64,000 bases of DNA from positions 3,580,385 to 3,644,384 of the forward strand of contig JAGVVL010000017.1 in NCBI GenBank assembly GCA_018287875.1, given 5' to 3'. Below, one piece after another: positions 29,512 through 42,480 of the stretch (the first letter of the stretch is position 1; every line of letters starts with the position of its first letter). Source of the DNA: Nigrospora sphaerica. Lineage: Eukaryota; Ascomycota; Sordariomycetes; Amphisphaeriales; Apiosporaceae. A program made the translations under genes and the position numbers. A model generated the notes under the pieces. The model saw only the letters and a program-made list of their open reading frames with translations. It was not told the origin of the DNA and did not search any database.

Positions 29512-32500
29512 ATTATTATTATTATTGTTCTTACACCTAGCGACCTATCTAGGCCATGAGGACCCCCTGCGCATCTTAGCCTAGGAAAACCGTTCCGGGC
29601 TAACGTCCGGCCGGGTGAAAAACCTAGGTTCCGCTACGTCATACCGCTTCTATCTACTCTTTGACCTGCCATACCGAGATCGGGCTCAGCGCGCTTGCTT
29701 CCTAGCTGATAAGTTGATTTGCTAGCTGGAACATGTCCAGCCTTCCGGAGCGGAGTAGCCATCTCGTGATGATTCCTGCTTTTCCTGGGGTGTCGAGCAT
29801 CTTGTCCGTGTTTATCGGTCCTCCTAGAGCTTGGACGAGATGCTCTCGTCTTTCTCTTTCCCGTGGGCAGGAAACGAGGATATGCCGAACGGTCTCCCTG
29901 CCCTAACCGCAGGCGCACTAGGGGCTGTCGAAGCCTGGGACCTTACGCTTAAAAAGGAAGTCTCGTAGCCTAATCTTACTAGTCCTCGCTTAGACGGAGA
30001 TGGAGCTCTCGGCCTTATAAAGTCCCTTATAGAGCTTAAGGACGTGCTTATCTGGCGGTATCTTAGTTGCTACCAGGGTTCGTGCTATTCGATTTTATTA
30101 CGCTTGTTGCTATCTTTAAAGCCAGTCTCTCTCCTTAACCTTATATACTAAGTCTCTAGCTATTCGTTTAGCCACCTCTTACGATCGGGAGCGTCGGGGC
30201 CTTTCGGTCTACGCTGGCGAGTCGGTCTTGTTAGGATCCATTTAGCTGCGCTATCGTATCTTGCTTAGATAAGTGATTCGATACGCGGCTATTGGAGCCT
30301 CTCTTCCGATGCTGCCACCCTTCTGTTGAGCCACGTGTTTAAGGGGGACACGTAAGCTTCCGTTTTTAGTACTACGGTGGCCGTGGCTTTGAAAGCTCCT
30401 GTGACTTTTCGGAGGCACTCTATCTAGATGTCGTTGAGTGCCTTGGCTCTATTTTTCGAGATCTGGCGGTGCCACTTTGAAGCTCTATAGCTTATCGCAG
30501 ACCGTACGACAGCTGTATAGACTTAGCGGGCTCACTGGAGAGACGCGCCCTATATCGAGCCGGCTATCCGGTTTAAAGCGTAGACTTACGTTGCTATCTT
30601 CTTCGATATCGACTGGATATGGACGTCCTAGCGAAGACGTCTATCCACCTAGATGCTAAGGACGCGGCAGGAGTCTTCTGGTTCGATTTCGTGACCTTCT
30701 AAGGCTATCTTCGTCTCCGGACTTTTCTGTCTTCGAAAGAAGTAAACTAGGTGATATTTCTGGACTGCGAAGGTCATGTTATAGCTGACTGCCTATTCTT
30801 TACAGACCTTATAAGCGGCTTCTAGCTGCTTACAGGTCTGCTTTAGGTTTAAGCCGAAGCCCACGAGGTTTGTGTTGTCTACGAAGGCTATAGTAGCTAT
30901 CCCTAGTATAGCGCGGAGAGCCTTATAGAGACCGGCTATATAAAGGTAGAAGAGGATAGGCGATAGGGGTGAGCCCTGTAAGACGCCTGCCAGGATTAAG
31001 ATCTCGTCCGATTCCTGGCCATCGAAGAGTAGCGTGGTGGACCGGTTAAATAGGAAGCTTTGGATTTAGCTAATAGTCTATATAGGTACCCTTAATACTC
31101 GTAGGTTAGCGAGGAGCCTTCTATAGTCGACGGAGTCGAAAGCCCCTAAGATATCCAGCGATAGAAGGGTTGCTGCACCTCTATATTTCTAGGCTGTGCG
31201 GACTAAGTCTGTTAGCAACCGCAAGGCCGTTTCCGTAGAGCGGCCTTTCCGGTTGCCTATCTGTTTATCCGGGAGCAGTCTATTCTCTTCGGCAAAGCTA
31301 GCTAGCCGTTATATTAGTAGGCTCTCGATCGCTTTCCTTATAGTGTTAAGTAGCGCGATAGGTCTCTATCCGCCGGCTTAGTGGTACTCTTTTAGCTGCT
31401 TTCCTGGCTTCCGGAGAATAACGGTGACTGCTTTACAGAACGCTCTTAGATAGTATCCTATATACCAGCACGCTTCCGCTAAGGAGGCCAAGGCTTAGAA
31501 GAGGGGCTTTCCTAGGCGTTTAAGGAATCTGTTCGGAAGTTGGTTTAGTCTAGGTGCCTTCCACTGGCCTGCCTTAGTAAGGACGTCTTAGATTTGTTCT
31601 GCTGTCACCTTACTGTCTATATCGAGAGGCGCTGCGAGCTAATTTGTTATTCGGACGCCGGTATATATAGCTTTAGGGAGAGGGTAAAACCTTTCTCGGA
31701 AGGCTTCTGTTTTCTCCTTATAGGTCGTTGCTTCGCCTCGCAATATGTGGAGCGTAGGGACGGCTGGAGGTAGCGGCAGCGCGGCTCCTTCGGTTCTGGC
31801 CTATCTCGCGATATTCCAGACGCCAGCTAGCTGGCTAGAGGCCTCGTGGAGCATGCCTCTCCAGGTCGCTGTCTCTGCGGTACGGATCGTTTTCTTTTTC
31901 GTAAGGGATGCTTACTGAAGGGCTCGCTAGGCTGCGTCTGTCCTGTCGGATAGCCATGCTCGCTGGGCTCGTCTCTCCTCTTCTATAGCTCTTTTTGTAT
32001 CGTGGTTCCACTAGGCCTTGCCTCTTGCCTTAAAGTGGCCGAGGGGGGCAACTAAGTCGGCTATCTAAGTTAGCTCTTTAGTTAATGTCTCGGTGTAGCT
32101 ATCGATTTCTTTTAGTGTCTCGAGTTACCTTAGCTATAGTAGGTGTACCGCCTCTACCTTCGCCTAATTATAGTCAGCTGTTTTCTAGCTGTGTCGTAGC
32201 CTATCTTGGCGGTCTATATGGGGTCCAGCCACGCGTATTACCTGGGGGAGGTGATCGGATCTAGCAAATAGGGCATACCTGTCGTAGGCAGCTCGGAGAT
32301 CGTCCGTAGCCCACGCTAAGTCGATCGTAGAGTCCATGCACCCTCTTCGAGTCTATATCGGTGTTCTATGGGGGGTGATCAGCTGGAGTCTCCAGGATTC
32401 TGCTAGCTGGAGTAGCTTGTTAGCTGCCCTATAGGGTCTGATGTTGTATCCTCCTTAGACAGGGTGGTGGACGTTAAAGTCTCTTACGAGGACTGTTCGT

Positions 32501-34350
32501 CTTAACTAGGGTTCGGTATAAAGGGCTTCGATAGTTAGTAGGTCCGATTTGCTAGTGGACTTAAAGGGAGGCGAGTATATACAGACAACTATCATAGGAC
32601 CGTCTAGTAGTTAGATTGTGATATAACACCTATCTGGCTGCGTTTTATATATCCACTATATTGGGGTGTACTTCTTATTAATATAAATGCATACTATACC
32701 TCCCTCGATTATATAAAGTAAATAGTATAGAGAGGATCTCGGGTAGTAGGTGGTCGGTATATATAGGTTTTACTAGGGCTCTTAAATAGCTCGAACGTTG
32801 TACTCTTTAAAGATAGCATCGACTACTAGGATCTATACTTTCTTACTTTTCTACGTCTTCCAGTGTAGGATCCTTAGCGCTGTTATAGTCGAGCGTGGAT
32901 GCTATTTAATGTTAACTCCGGTGTTTCGATGTCCATGTCGTCTATCTCTTCGTGATTTCTGCTGCGGGCTCTGCCAGTGCTTCTAGTGCGGCAGCTGGTT
33001 GCTCGACGCTTCCGCGGCTGTACTATCTGCCAGTCTTCGGCTGTTGGCTTAGGGGGTTCTTGCGAGGGCAGTGCGAATCCCTTCGGTCTTGTGATATAAG
33101 CAGCCTTAGCGATCTGGACCTGCTCCTGGCAGACTGGACACTCCTTAGACCACGTAGTGTGTGGTCCTCGGCATGCTGGACAGCAGTACCGGCTCTTATT
33201 CTCGGCTTCTGGGTATTCTTTATCGTCATGCTTTATTAAAGAGCAGAGCCTGCACCTACGTGCGTGGCAGCAGACACGGGCGATATGTTTATAGCAGTAG
33301 CAGTAGTAGTATTACTTAAGCTGTGCTCCTTCAGCGAAGGGCTCGTATAGATAATAGCTATACTACTAAATAAGGCCGTCTTGGCATAGCTGTTCCGCTT
33401 ATTAAACTGTGGGTACTGTAATATATAGGGCCGTGACCTTCATAGACGCGGTCTTAACGTTACAAGGGAGCTTAGTCTTTAAGACGTCGATAAGGCCGCC
33501 GGGCTAGTTCCGGAGTTGGACTTTTAGCTGCTCTTAGTTCGTTTTTATAGCCTCCTTATTGATGCTATAGGCCACCACCAGGATCTTTCTCTTCTAGATA
33601 GAGGCGTTCTCTCCGAAGGCCTTGGTGGTCTAAGCCCGGTCAGTTTCCAGCTGTCGCTTCTCTTCTGCTGTCTTGCAGGTAATAGCATAGTCTCCGCTGG
33701 GAAGCTTCCGTGCGGCTATTGCTGTTTCTCTGCCTGTTGCTATGTTAACTTTCCGCACGATCTCCTTATAGGTGCGGCCTTCAGTTCCTGCGGCCTTAAC
33801 TGTTACCTCCCGTTTATGTCGAGGAGGCAGAGTCTTGGCTACCTAGGGGGCCCTGGGCGCTGGGGCGGCGGTAAAGGCAGTAGCGGCTGTAACGTACGTC
33901 TTAGGAGTTTTAAGTTCCTTATAGATAGCTTGCAGCGTGTTCTCGATAGTATTGATACGTCTTTCGACGCTAAGCTGGTTGTCCGATTCCTTAGCCGCCG
34001 TCTCTAAGACCGGAATAGCGGCTTGAACTGCTGCGGATAAGGCCGCAATATTGACTTTACTAGCTAGGAAGCGTTTGAAGTCGTCTATAGTGCTGCGTAT
34101 ATCCTCTGGACTGCGTCTAGGTGCTGTAATGCTATCTGGCGATGGTGTTCTTAAGTCCGGAGGTGACGGCTCGGGGGGGGGGGGTAGGGCGCGCCTATGG
34201 CGGCTTCCACCACCCGCGCTTTGCCTCGAGGGTGGTAAATCGACCATTTCTAGGCTAAATGAAGCCTTAGGAACAGTTTCCGGGCTATCCGGTAGCTTAT
34301 AGAGTCGTGGTTGTGAAGTTATCGCTATGTGGGCTCGGTTTCAAAAAAGT
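29512..34350 (-). mobile_element. Tad1-like LINE, full-length layout, heavily RIP-damaged (copy 2)
   Basis: Same organisation as copy 1: (ATT)n and 3' UTR at about 29512, zinc motif and reverse transcriptase region at about 30.8-31.6 kb, endonuclease at about 32.4-32.9 kb, ORF1 at 33.0-34.25 kb. Stops are far more frequent than in copy 1 and mostly TAG/TAA; many CpA/TpG sites are TpA. The ORF1 N-terminus is still open for 134 codons (33843-34247, begins MVDLPPSRQSAGGG). The 5' end is at the TTTCGAAAC-like sequence near 34350 that also begins the 19.2-kb copy and the 34.7-kb stub. Confidence 0.85.
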
Positions 34351-34734
34351 GTTTTTTACTAAGGCGGCCTTAAAGTAATACCCACGCTATAAGCTGGCGC
34401 TCTTACTCCTTACTAAGGGCTTAGTAATACTCCTGGGCATGCCTTTTTAAAGGCTTGCAATTGAATTTAGCAGTTAACTAGTGCTTAGTGACGTTGTATT
34501 GCTTAGCGACTGAGCAGATTGATTAACCTTGGGTCACATAGTGGAGAGCGGTAGCCAGCTGCATTTTATTTATCGATACTGGTATCAAACGAAAGAACGG
34601 AGGACGATGGTTCTCGAGATGTTATTTTCGTGTCTGTAAGATGTCTGGTCGCTTAAATATTTGGTGTTGAAGGGCTGTGATTGCCTTATCTATTGTCCGA
34701 AACCAGTGGCTTTTTGGTAGGGGGGTGAGCTTAG
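34351..34734. other. Spacer between two LINE 5' ends, no gene
   Basis: Nothing recognised; moderately TA-rich. Confidence 0.4.
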
Positions 34735-34905
34735 GTGGGGCGGGCCGTTGGCGGCTCTCACCACCCGCGCTTTGCCCCGAGGGTGATGAATCAACCATTT
34801 AGAGGCTAAATGCAGCTCTAGGAAAAGTTTCCGGGCGATCCGGTGACTTCTAGAGTCGTGATTATGAAATTATCGCCGTGTGTGGTCAGTTTCGAAAAAG
34901 TCGCG
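34735..34905 (-). mobile_element. LINE 5' stub
   Basis: Matches only the first ~170 bp of the LINE (5' UTR through ATGGTTGATTCATCACCC and the proline-rich start of ORF1). Like the 19.2-kb copy it retains the 5' end and lacks the 3' end. Confidence 0.7.
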
Positions 34906-35652
34906 CTTATACCCTTTCCACGATTTCAACCATAGTGCTTTTCCTTTAGATCACGTACAACCTCTTAGGATGGTAGATCGTGAGACCTTAGCGGTATCCA
35001 CCGATAGAAGAGAATATCTAGGGCGTGAATGTGTTCCCAGATCCTCCAATTAGGCGACCACGGAGGGCGAGCAACGGCTCTCGATCGTGGTGATTGCTAC
35101 TTAGGAGAGCCTCGGCTTTATCCATATCGGCTAGCTAACCTCTGCACGTAGTGTGCATCGCATGAGAAATCCGCGTCACAGCTAGTAAATGACCCACGTC
35201 CCGGTACATAGAGTCCGAGATTGCTAATACGCGCTAAAGGATTTGCTATCTTAATTAGGGGCGGGGTACTGGTCAGGGTAGGGTTTGCGTAAGTGTATGG
35301 CAGTGCCGCTTAGCGTGTTCTAGGCCATCCTCGCTTAACGGCCTCTGCTTTTATTTAGGAAGATTATGGCAAAGCATAGCATGTCGTGAACAGGCTAGGC
35401 TGACTCACTAAGCACCGTACCTATTATCCTTCTTTCGCAGCCCTGCTTTATCTCGGAGTCGTATTGCAACATGATGTTATGAAACAGTAACCCCCTAGAA
35501 TTGGGGCGATTGCGAAGGACCCGCCACTCTCTTATCTATTGAGGCCCCTGCGAGGCATTCCGACATCTTCGCACGTCGTCCAATGAGCGAGTGTGGATAT
35601 ATGCCATGACTCGCCCCCATGGCGCTGGGAACCCCGGGGGGGCGAGGGTAAG
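34906..35652. other. No recognisable gene
   Basis: Mixed-composition intergenic DNA before the fold-back element; open frames are short and domain-free. Confidence 0.4.
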
Positions 35653-35796
35653 GCCGTATTCGGTGCAGCGTTTCGGCGACAGATTGTGGGGCAGTACTCG
35701 GCTATAGGCACACGAATTACGGGTATAAGGAATCTCTATGCTTATACCCGTGCTTTGCCCCATAATATGTCGCCAAAACGCTGCACCGAACATGGC
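35653..35796. repeat. 144-bp fold-back (inverted repeat) element
   Basis: The two halves are imperfect reverse complements with the centre near 35724. The outer arms share TTCGGTGCAGCGTTT and GGCGACA; the inner part shares GGGTATAAG/CTTATACCC around a short loop. Mismatches are mostly transitions. No target duplication is clear. Looks like a MITE or fold-back relic. Confidence 0.75.
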
Positions 35797-36128
35797 TTAA
35801 AGCCCAAAACGCAAGCGATCTTATGGCGGACTGTTCGGCTTCCTCCCGACAGTCCATTCAGCACAGGAAGACGCGACCGTTTAATGCCACCGGCCAGGTC
35901 CCGATCAAATTGGAGACAAACCCTCCACCCCCGCCCCCCTGAGTTCCCAGCTATCGGTATTGGCTAGGTCGCCGCGAGGAATATCTAAGTTCACGTCGTA
36001 CGGTTAGGAATTTATAGACATTGGTGTTCATGACTCAGTTCGCTTGGTTAGAACGACTAGTTCCCTTTCCCGCTCACCAGCTCGACTTAGGCCGCGGTGC
36101 GTATGCGACACACAAAAAAAGGCCGGCT
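35797..36128. promoter_or_regulatory. Upstream region of the plus-strand receptor gene
   Basis: 332 bp without a gene. An in-frame upstream ATG at 36021 extends the first exon frame, but the extension has no family similarity; no clear TATA box was found. Confidence 0.35.
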
Positions 36129-37430
36129 ATGGACCTGGCCCCAGCACCAACGGCGGCTGACGCCACTAGGCCTAGTATCATCGAGATATGGACACTCTAC
36201 GCCATCGGGTCGCTAATGATCACGGCGCGGCTGTTTGTGCGCGTCAAGCTAGTGGGCTTCAGCAGGCTTCATCCCGACGATTTCTTGGTCTGTTTGGCAT
36301 TGGTAGGATTTTGCAGTCACCCTACTGCCCGGAGCGAGTGTGGCTGACCGGCGCATGATACCAAATCAAGCTTGCATACACGGCAGTCATGGTTATGGCG
36401 CACCTCTTCATCGCTGTTGCGCAGGGAAAGCATACAACGAGCCTAACCCCCGAGGAGCGCGCGACTATGCCCCTATCGGAATATCCGGCCTGGGAATTTG
36501 GATCCAAGATCTTCGTCGCCGGAATGCTGTGTTACGTCGTCGTCATCTGGCTCCTGAAGTTCAACATGCTGTTCTTCTACCGTCGCCTTGTGGGCGGCCT
36601 CTGGGTGGAGCGCTTTATTAAGCCGGCTTTCATCTTCGTCGGCGCCACAGCTGTCGGGGTGGTGTTGGTCTGCACCACGTCCTGTATCCCCTACCACGGG
36701 TTCTGGCAGGTCTACCCCGATCCTGGAAGTAAGTTGAGGTTCCTTCCCGTCTCCGTATCTACTACCGTGCGAGTACTGATAGCGCCTAATAATGTATAGC
36801 GAACTGTGTGCCTATGAGCAAGGTGCTTTTCTATACTATTCTGGCGCTCAATCTGGTGAGCGATTGCTGTATTCTTATGATTCCAATTCCTGTGAGTTGC
36901 ATCATCTCGTATGGAAGGCGCGTACTGACCTTAGGCAGATCATTGTATCCATGAGAGCAAGCAAGGCCCGTAAGCTGGGCCTTTACTTCTTGCTATGCTT
37001 AGGTGTATTTTGTATGGTGTGCGCAATTGTCCGAATTGTACTTCTCTTTTGGGTTTGTCTCCTTTGACATCTGACTTCGGCATACGTGCCCCGCTAACAG
37101 CCGCTCCAGTTGAAACGTGAGGGCGACGGTGCGATGTGGTCCATACGCGAGGACTTCGTGTCGGTCTTCGTGGGGCAGGCGCCCATGGTCTTTCCCCTTG
37201 TTAAGAAACAATTCTGGCAAGGTATCTACGGCTTCGGCAACAACGAAAACGAGAACAGGTCAAGAGACAAAAGGGGCACCGGTAGCAGCGAATTCCACCA
37301 GTTGTCCAATGTATTCAACAACCGCAAGGCTAAGGACCCCTACAGCCTAACGCAGCTAGGCCTCACGCACAATGATATGACGCGCAGTGAATCCCCCGAG
37401 AGTCAACGGGTGATAATGAAGGACAGTTAA
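36129..37430 (+). CDS. PTH11-like / fungal rhodopsin-fold seven-helix membrane protein (five exons)
   Basis: Exons inferred at 36129-36302, 36371-36728, 36800-36891, 36939-37052 and 37110-37430. The introns (47-71 nt) start GTAGGA, GTAAGT, GTGAGT, GTTTGT and end AAG, TAG, CAG, CAG; the 36892-36938 intron has a clear ACTGAC branch site. All phases agree, giving 352 codons plus TAA. Landmarks: EIWTLYAIGSLMITARLFVR (helix 1), HPDDFLVCLAL, AYTAVMVMAHLFIAV, LLKFNMLFFYRRL (helix 3), AVGVVLVCTTSCIPY, FWQVYPDPG, the exon 3 segment SKVLFYTILALNLVSDCC ILMIPIP, KLGLYFLLCLGVFCMVCAIV and WSIREDFVSVFVGQAPM. That order is diagnostic of PTH11-type proteins. No CFEM domain. The first intron acceptor (AAATCAAG) is weak. 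Ligand unknown; presumed surface receptor. Not RIP-damaged. Confidence 0.8.
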
Positions 37431-37732
37431 GGATATATTAGCAAGGCCACCGCAGAATAAAGTCGTTCAGACGAATCGTATCCCTCTTTGTTACGTGACG
37501 ACGCGACCCTAAGCCACTCTAACAGGCAACTGTGAAAACGAACCTCCCCTTCTCTTTTTCTGAATAGCTCGTATACGGTAGGAGCAATGTTGACGAAAAA
37601 CTTCGAGATCACCGGCGTAACACCATATATGTTTGGTTATATAAAGCATTAAAATAAGCCGCAGGAAAGATCCATAGCTGCCGAGGCAATTAACGGTCCA
37701 AACTAAGTCCGAATTGATACGAAATCGAGGAG
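37431..37732. other. 3' flank of the receptor gene, no feature
   Basis: About 300 bp without recognisable content before the gypsy insertion. Confidence 0.4.
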
Positions 37733-37737
37733 CTAGT

Positions 37738-37921
37738 TGATATGGTGAAGACTGGGGTGAAGGGGAAAGATGATGTATTCCGTCCGCCGGCCACGAAGTG
37801 GATGTCAGGGCAGGAAACTATCTATGGTGCGATATCCCAACTAGGTAGGTGGGGTAGCAGGACCCCTCCTTGATAAGGATACCGCACCTTATTATCTGTT
37901 ACCTACCCCCGCCACGTATCA
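37738..37921 (-). repeat. 184-bp LTR (3' LTR in element orientation)
   Basis: In element orientation starts TGATACGTGGCGGGGG, ends TTCACCATATCA. TG...CA ends with TGATA/TATCA inverted repeat. Confidence 0.88.
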
Positions 37922-38017
37922 AATGCCGGCCTCTAAAGCAAAGCATGTCGCTGTCCTCAGCGATCCTCCGTATCATACAATTCAAAGTCCATAGAGGCCT
38001 CAAGCCTTCGCCTCGCG

Positions 38018-41000
38018 CTATCTGCCGCGACGTCGTAGCGTCTCCAATCCTCGCTCTCGTCGCTGGGCCTCTGCACCTCCGTGGCGCTCCCAGTATTCGC
38101 CGATCAGCTTAGTGGCCCCGACAAGGTCCGTCTTATGTTGCCAGACATTATACTCATAGCTATAGCCAAGCCACTTTAGGAGATACTCCAGGCCTCCCTT
38201 TCGCTTGCTTCGGCGATGCTTGAGGATTGCTTCCACTTCGTATTCATTGTCAGCGCGGGGCTGGTCGTCTCGGACGGGACCCGGGGGAGGCGTCGTTCGC
38301 TGGAAAGGGTCTTCGCCTTCGGCGCTAGGCGACAAGTGGGCAATGGAGATAACCGGATGGATCCGAGAGTTAGGCGGAATGTCGAGTCGATACGCCAGCC
38401 GCCCGACGCGCTCCAGCACCTTATATAGGCCAGCGCGTTGCTGAGAGTAGGCCTTAGACGGGCGTCCTGGTAAGTGGTATCCATAATGGAGACGAAGGAA
38501 AACCATTTCGCCGACGTCGAATTCCAGTAGACAGTGCCGGTTGTCGTACCTCAACTTAGCTTGTGCTGCCGCAAAATCTATTGCTAATTGGGCATCCTAC
38601 TAAATATATAGTCTCAGAAAGCGAATGTCAGGTAACGGTTTATCGTCACCGGTTTTAGTGACCACGTTTAGTAATCCGGGCAGCTTGTATCCGAAAAGGT
38701 ATTTGTAAGCGGACATGCCTATAGTGCTGCTGTTATGAGCATTGTTGAGGTTCCACTGAAGGCTGGGGATAACGTCAATCCAAGGCTCATCTGGGTGCTC
38801 AAACTAGTGGCAGCGGACAGTAATCTCGACTGTCTGGTTCTTCCGTTTTAATAGGCCGTCAGCTTGTAGGTGGTATGCTGTTGTTATTAAAAGCTTGGTT
38901 CCTAGTGAGGACCATAATCCTTTCCAGAACTCCGATATAAACTTCCGATCTCGGTCGGACACGATGCCCGAAGGGATGCCCCAGTCTGCCAGCACCAGGA
39001 ACTGCGTGAGTACGGTTCCCCAGTCCCTCGCGGTGTAAGTGGCATATCCAGGGATCAAGGCTGTCTGCTTAGAAATAGGGCAGGAGACCGTTATTAGCTG
39101 GTCGTATTAGGCATAGTCTGTCTTCAGCTGCCAGGGTGTTCCCTTATTGTCCACGCTAGGTAATCCGACGATGAAATCGATCGCGATAGTCTTCATAGGC
39201 ACGGGCTTATATCGAATTAGCTAATAATCGCCCGCCAGTCTATTCCGATCGGTCTAATTAACTTCGTAAACAGGACAGTGTTGGACGTATTTCTTGACTA
39301 TGTACGTTTTCTTGCGAATGGCCAGTCTGTCCAGTTCCTTAAGCATTCGGTTCTGTCTAAAATGATGCTTATTGTCGTGCGCGGCCTTTAGGAATTGCTA
39401 GGCCATTGCCTATGGGATATAGAGGCGTCTACCTTAAGAGTGTTGTCTAATATAGTACAGGAGTCCGTTAACGATCTTAAATATGTATTTAGGGCGACGG
39501 AAGATCTGGTCAGTGTCCTCACTGACGACCTCGTTTGCTGGTTATCGCAGTTCGTCCAGAATAGGACGCCAGTGTGTGTCTTTGCTATAAGCCTCAGCTA
39601 TTCCGCGTCGGAGATTGTTGTCTATTAAGGCCTCGGTTGTCAGCTAAATATTGTTAAGGATCACCCCGTCGTCCTCGGGCTGGTCGTCTTTCGTCTTTAA
39701 GCGCGATAGCATATCCGGTATTAAATTAAGACGTCCTACTAAATAGAAAACACAGTACTGGTATTACGATAAGTAAATAGACGCGTTAACTAGATATCTG
39801 TTAACGCGATCTATACTAGTTATATTCAGCGACATCTACTTAACGATGCCCTTTATAGCGGAGTGGTCTATTAAAATAACCAGTGGCTTGTTATAGGATT
39901 GGATAACTATCTTGGCCCTTTTAGAGGCCCAAACTAATGCTGCCACCTTAAGCTCGGATAGGCCATATTGTTGCTCAGCAGGTGTCAAGCTTCGACTTAT
40001 AAACATAACAGGTTAGACCTCTATCGACGGAATAGGTGTTCCGGGTGTCCAGCGGTAAGATAGCGTGGTGTGGAAAAGCATAACGTTAAAACCTCTCTTT
40101 AAGGATCCGTCAACCTAGATATACAACTGTCGATTGGGGTCGTGATAGTAGACTATGTTATGCGATATCAAAGCTTTTTAGAGTTCCTTAAACGAGGCCA
40201 GTTCTTTAGGTGACGGCTCGAAGAGCGTTCTACGATAGTATACTTGTTGTTTACCTGGATTCCCAGCTAGTGTTTCACCTATAGCTCGACCTGCTGCTAA
40301 CAACTATGTCTTGCACTTTTAAAGAGGTTCCGCGAGCTACGCGTAGTACGGAATAAGATATCGGAGGAAACCGGTCGCACCCAGGTATTGCTCGAGGGCT
40401 GTCAAGTTCTTTAGGAATGCCAGCTTGCCTAATGCCTCCAACCGTTATGCCGTTGTAGCCATACTAAGATTGTCCACCTTGAATCCGAGGAGCTCGATAA
40501 AAGGGTAGCCTAGATGGCTCTTTTATAGGGAAAAGGCAATGTTCTTTAACGCGAAGATGTTGAAGATGTTCGTGAGGTGTCGGATATAGTCCTCCATTGT
40601 CTTTAAGAAGACCACGATGTTGTTAATAAAGGCCCGGTAGTAATCCTTATAGTCGTCAAGTAGTCGATCCATGAACCGCTGGGCATATGCTGGGCTATTT
40701 CGGAAGCCTATTATAGTAACGTGCGATTGCTCCAATCCTCTAGCTGTGACTATAGTGAACCTGTTGCGAAAGGCCGGGTGGACGAGAAATTGGTGAAAAA
40801 AGCCGGTTGTATCTAGAATGGACACGAACTTGCGACCGCGAATACTGGAAATGACTTCCGCTTATAAGGGCAGTGGATAATTGTCAGGAACTACGATCTT
40901 ATTTAAGGCTCGCAGGTTAACCACAGCGCGGCCTTTCTACTGTTGCGTTAACTCCTTTCCCTCTATGTGGGTTCGGTGGACTATAAAGACAGGGTGCGCG

Positions 41001-42480
41001 AATAGCGTCGGCTATGTAACGAAACTTATCTGTCCTTAAGTATGGAGCTTATTATAGACCTCGTTAAGTAGCTTACGGTTTTTAACGCTTAAAGGATAGG
41101 GTTTAGAATTAAGCTTATAGTTCTGCTAGCTGTTAATAAGGGGAATTTTTATTTAGTCTTCTAAGGGAACATCAATCGGTCCCTTATTAACCCATAGCTT
41201 CGGGACGTCAGCGACGACCTTCTTTAGTCTGTGAGCAAACGTTGAATTTGCGGTGTAGATGTAGACACCCTCGGGCGTCCGAATCTCCGGGACATCGACA
41301 GGCTTGTGAATGCCCAATACGGTGGTCCGTTCATCTCGGCGAAGGTCCTGCACGTTAGGGGCTTCTATCGCCGATTTAGAGGCTGCATTTATTATGTTGT
41401 ATACAGTATCCGAGAGAGGAGTATCGGTTGGTCGCTCGGACGGTCAGTTGGTCGGGATTATCGGTGCTGCAGTGGCCAGAGCCGTTATATCTGTTTGTTG
41501 GCAGGTGTCAAGGTCAGCGATTAAATCTGTGGTAATTGCGTGTATTAAAGTGGTCAGGTTGAACTCAGCGCCTGGATAGACAGGAGCGGTCTGTATGGCC
41601 ATTGCTATACTATCACTAAGGTCTGTATTTATACCAGTCGCCTATATTGGCATCATCGCGGCTACCGCCAGCGCGGAGAATGCTGCCTTCTAGGTGCTTA
41701 CGAAGGCTCCGTGTATCGTGTCTTTTTCTTTAATTATGCCCAACTTAGCATATTTCCGGACAACGACTAGCTCATCGGTAATGTTCGTGGCCACCACGAC
41801 TTATAGGATCTTGCCATCAATCAAACTGTTAACTGCGACGACATAGCTGGCTTCGAATATAAAATCCTGGTCGCTTAGTAACGCTTTATATTCCGCTACC
41901 AGGTACACCGTCTCAGCTAGTATGATGATAACCTTCTTCTTATTCTTAACTTGTCGGACACAAGGGTTTGCTATCAGCTAGACCTAGAATAAGACTTAGA
42001 ACTGCAGTTTCTAGAAATTAAGGGTGTGTATCGCGTAGTTGATGACTGTCGCGTGAGGGTCCAGAAGTATGTTGCTAATAAGGAGGTTAGGAGCCAGCTT
42101 TAGCAGAACCCATCCCTTAAGGTTAAACCTTATAATCTTAGGGCCCGAAACTCCCTTGCCTAGCAAGTAGACTGAAAACTTAGCCTACTCAGTGACCTTC
42201 GTTTTGCCTTTGCTAACGCCACTTAATATTGCGTGCTTTGTCTCGATAGTATGTTCCAGTGTCTTAAGGAAGTTTTACCTAACAATAGTTCGTTCGGAGC
42301 CTGGGTCACAACAGATCTCCACGTCTTGCGTGTCCGGTCGGGGTCGTGCCTTAATATATAGGTAGGTGTAACTGAGCTTAGCGGAATGCCGGTCGTCGAG
42401 CCTCGGTGCCCTTCGTACCTTGGTTCCAGTCGGTGTGTTTACAGCCTTAATAGGTAGATCACACGATCTATACGTTACCT
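38018..42480 (-). pseudogene. Gypsy pol: protease, reverse transcriptase, RNase H, integrase, chromodomain; RIP-damaged
   Basis: The protease-like segment has CCDPGSERTIV near 42310, where D-x-G is expected. Reverse transcriptase (40825-40523) has ILDTTGFFHQFLVHP and FRNSPAYAQRFMD, but the catalytic YxDD equivalent reads AFINNIVVF: both Asp are Asn, each a single G-to-A change. Integrase core lies at about 39060-38800 (GIPSGIVSDRDRKFISEFWK with the second catalytic Asp), followed by VGEMVFLRLHYGYHLPGRPS (38554-38018). The C-terminal chromodomain reads EYEVEAILKHRR...GLEYLLKWLGYSYEYNVW. Many stops elsewhere; inactive. Confidence 0.85.
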
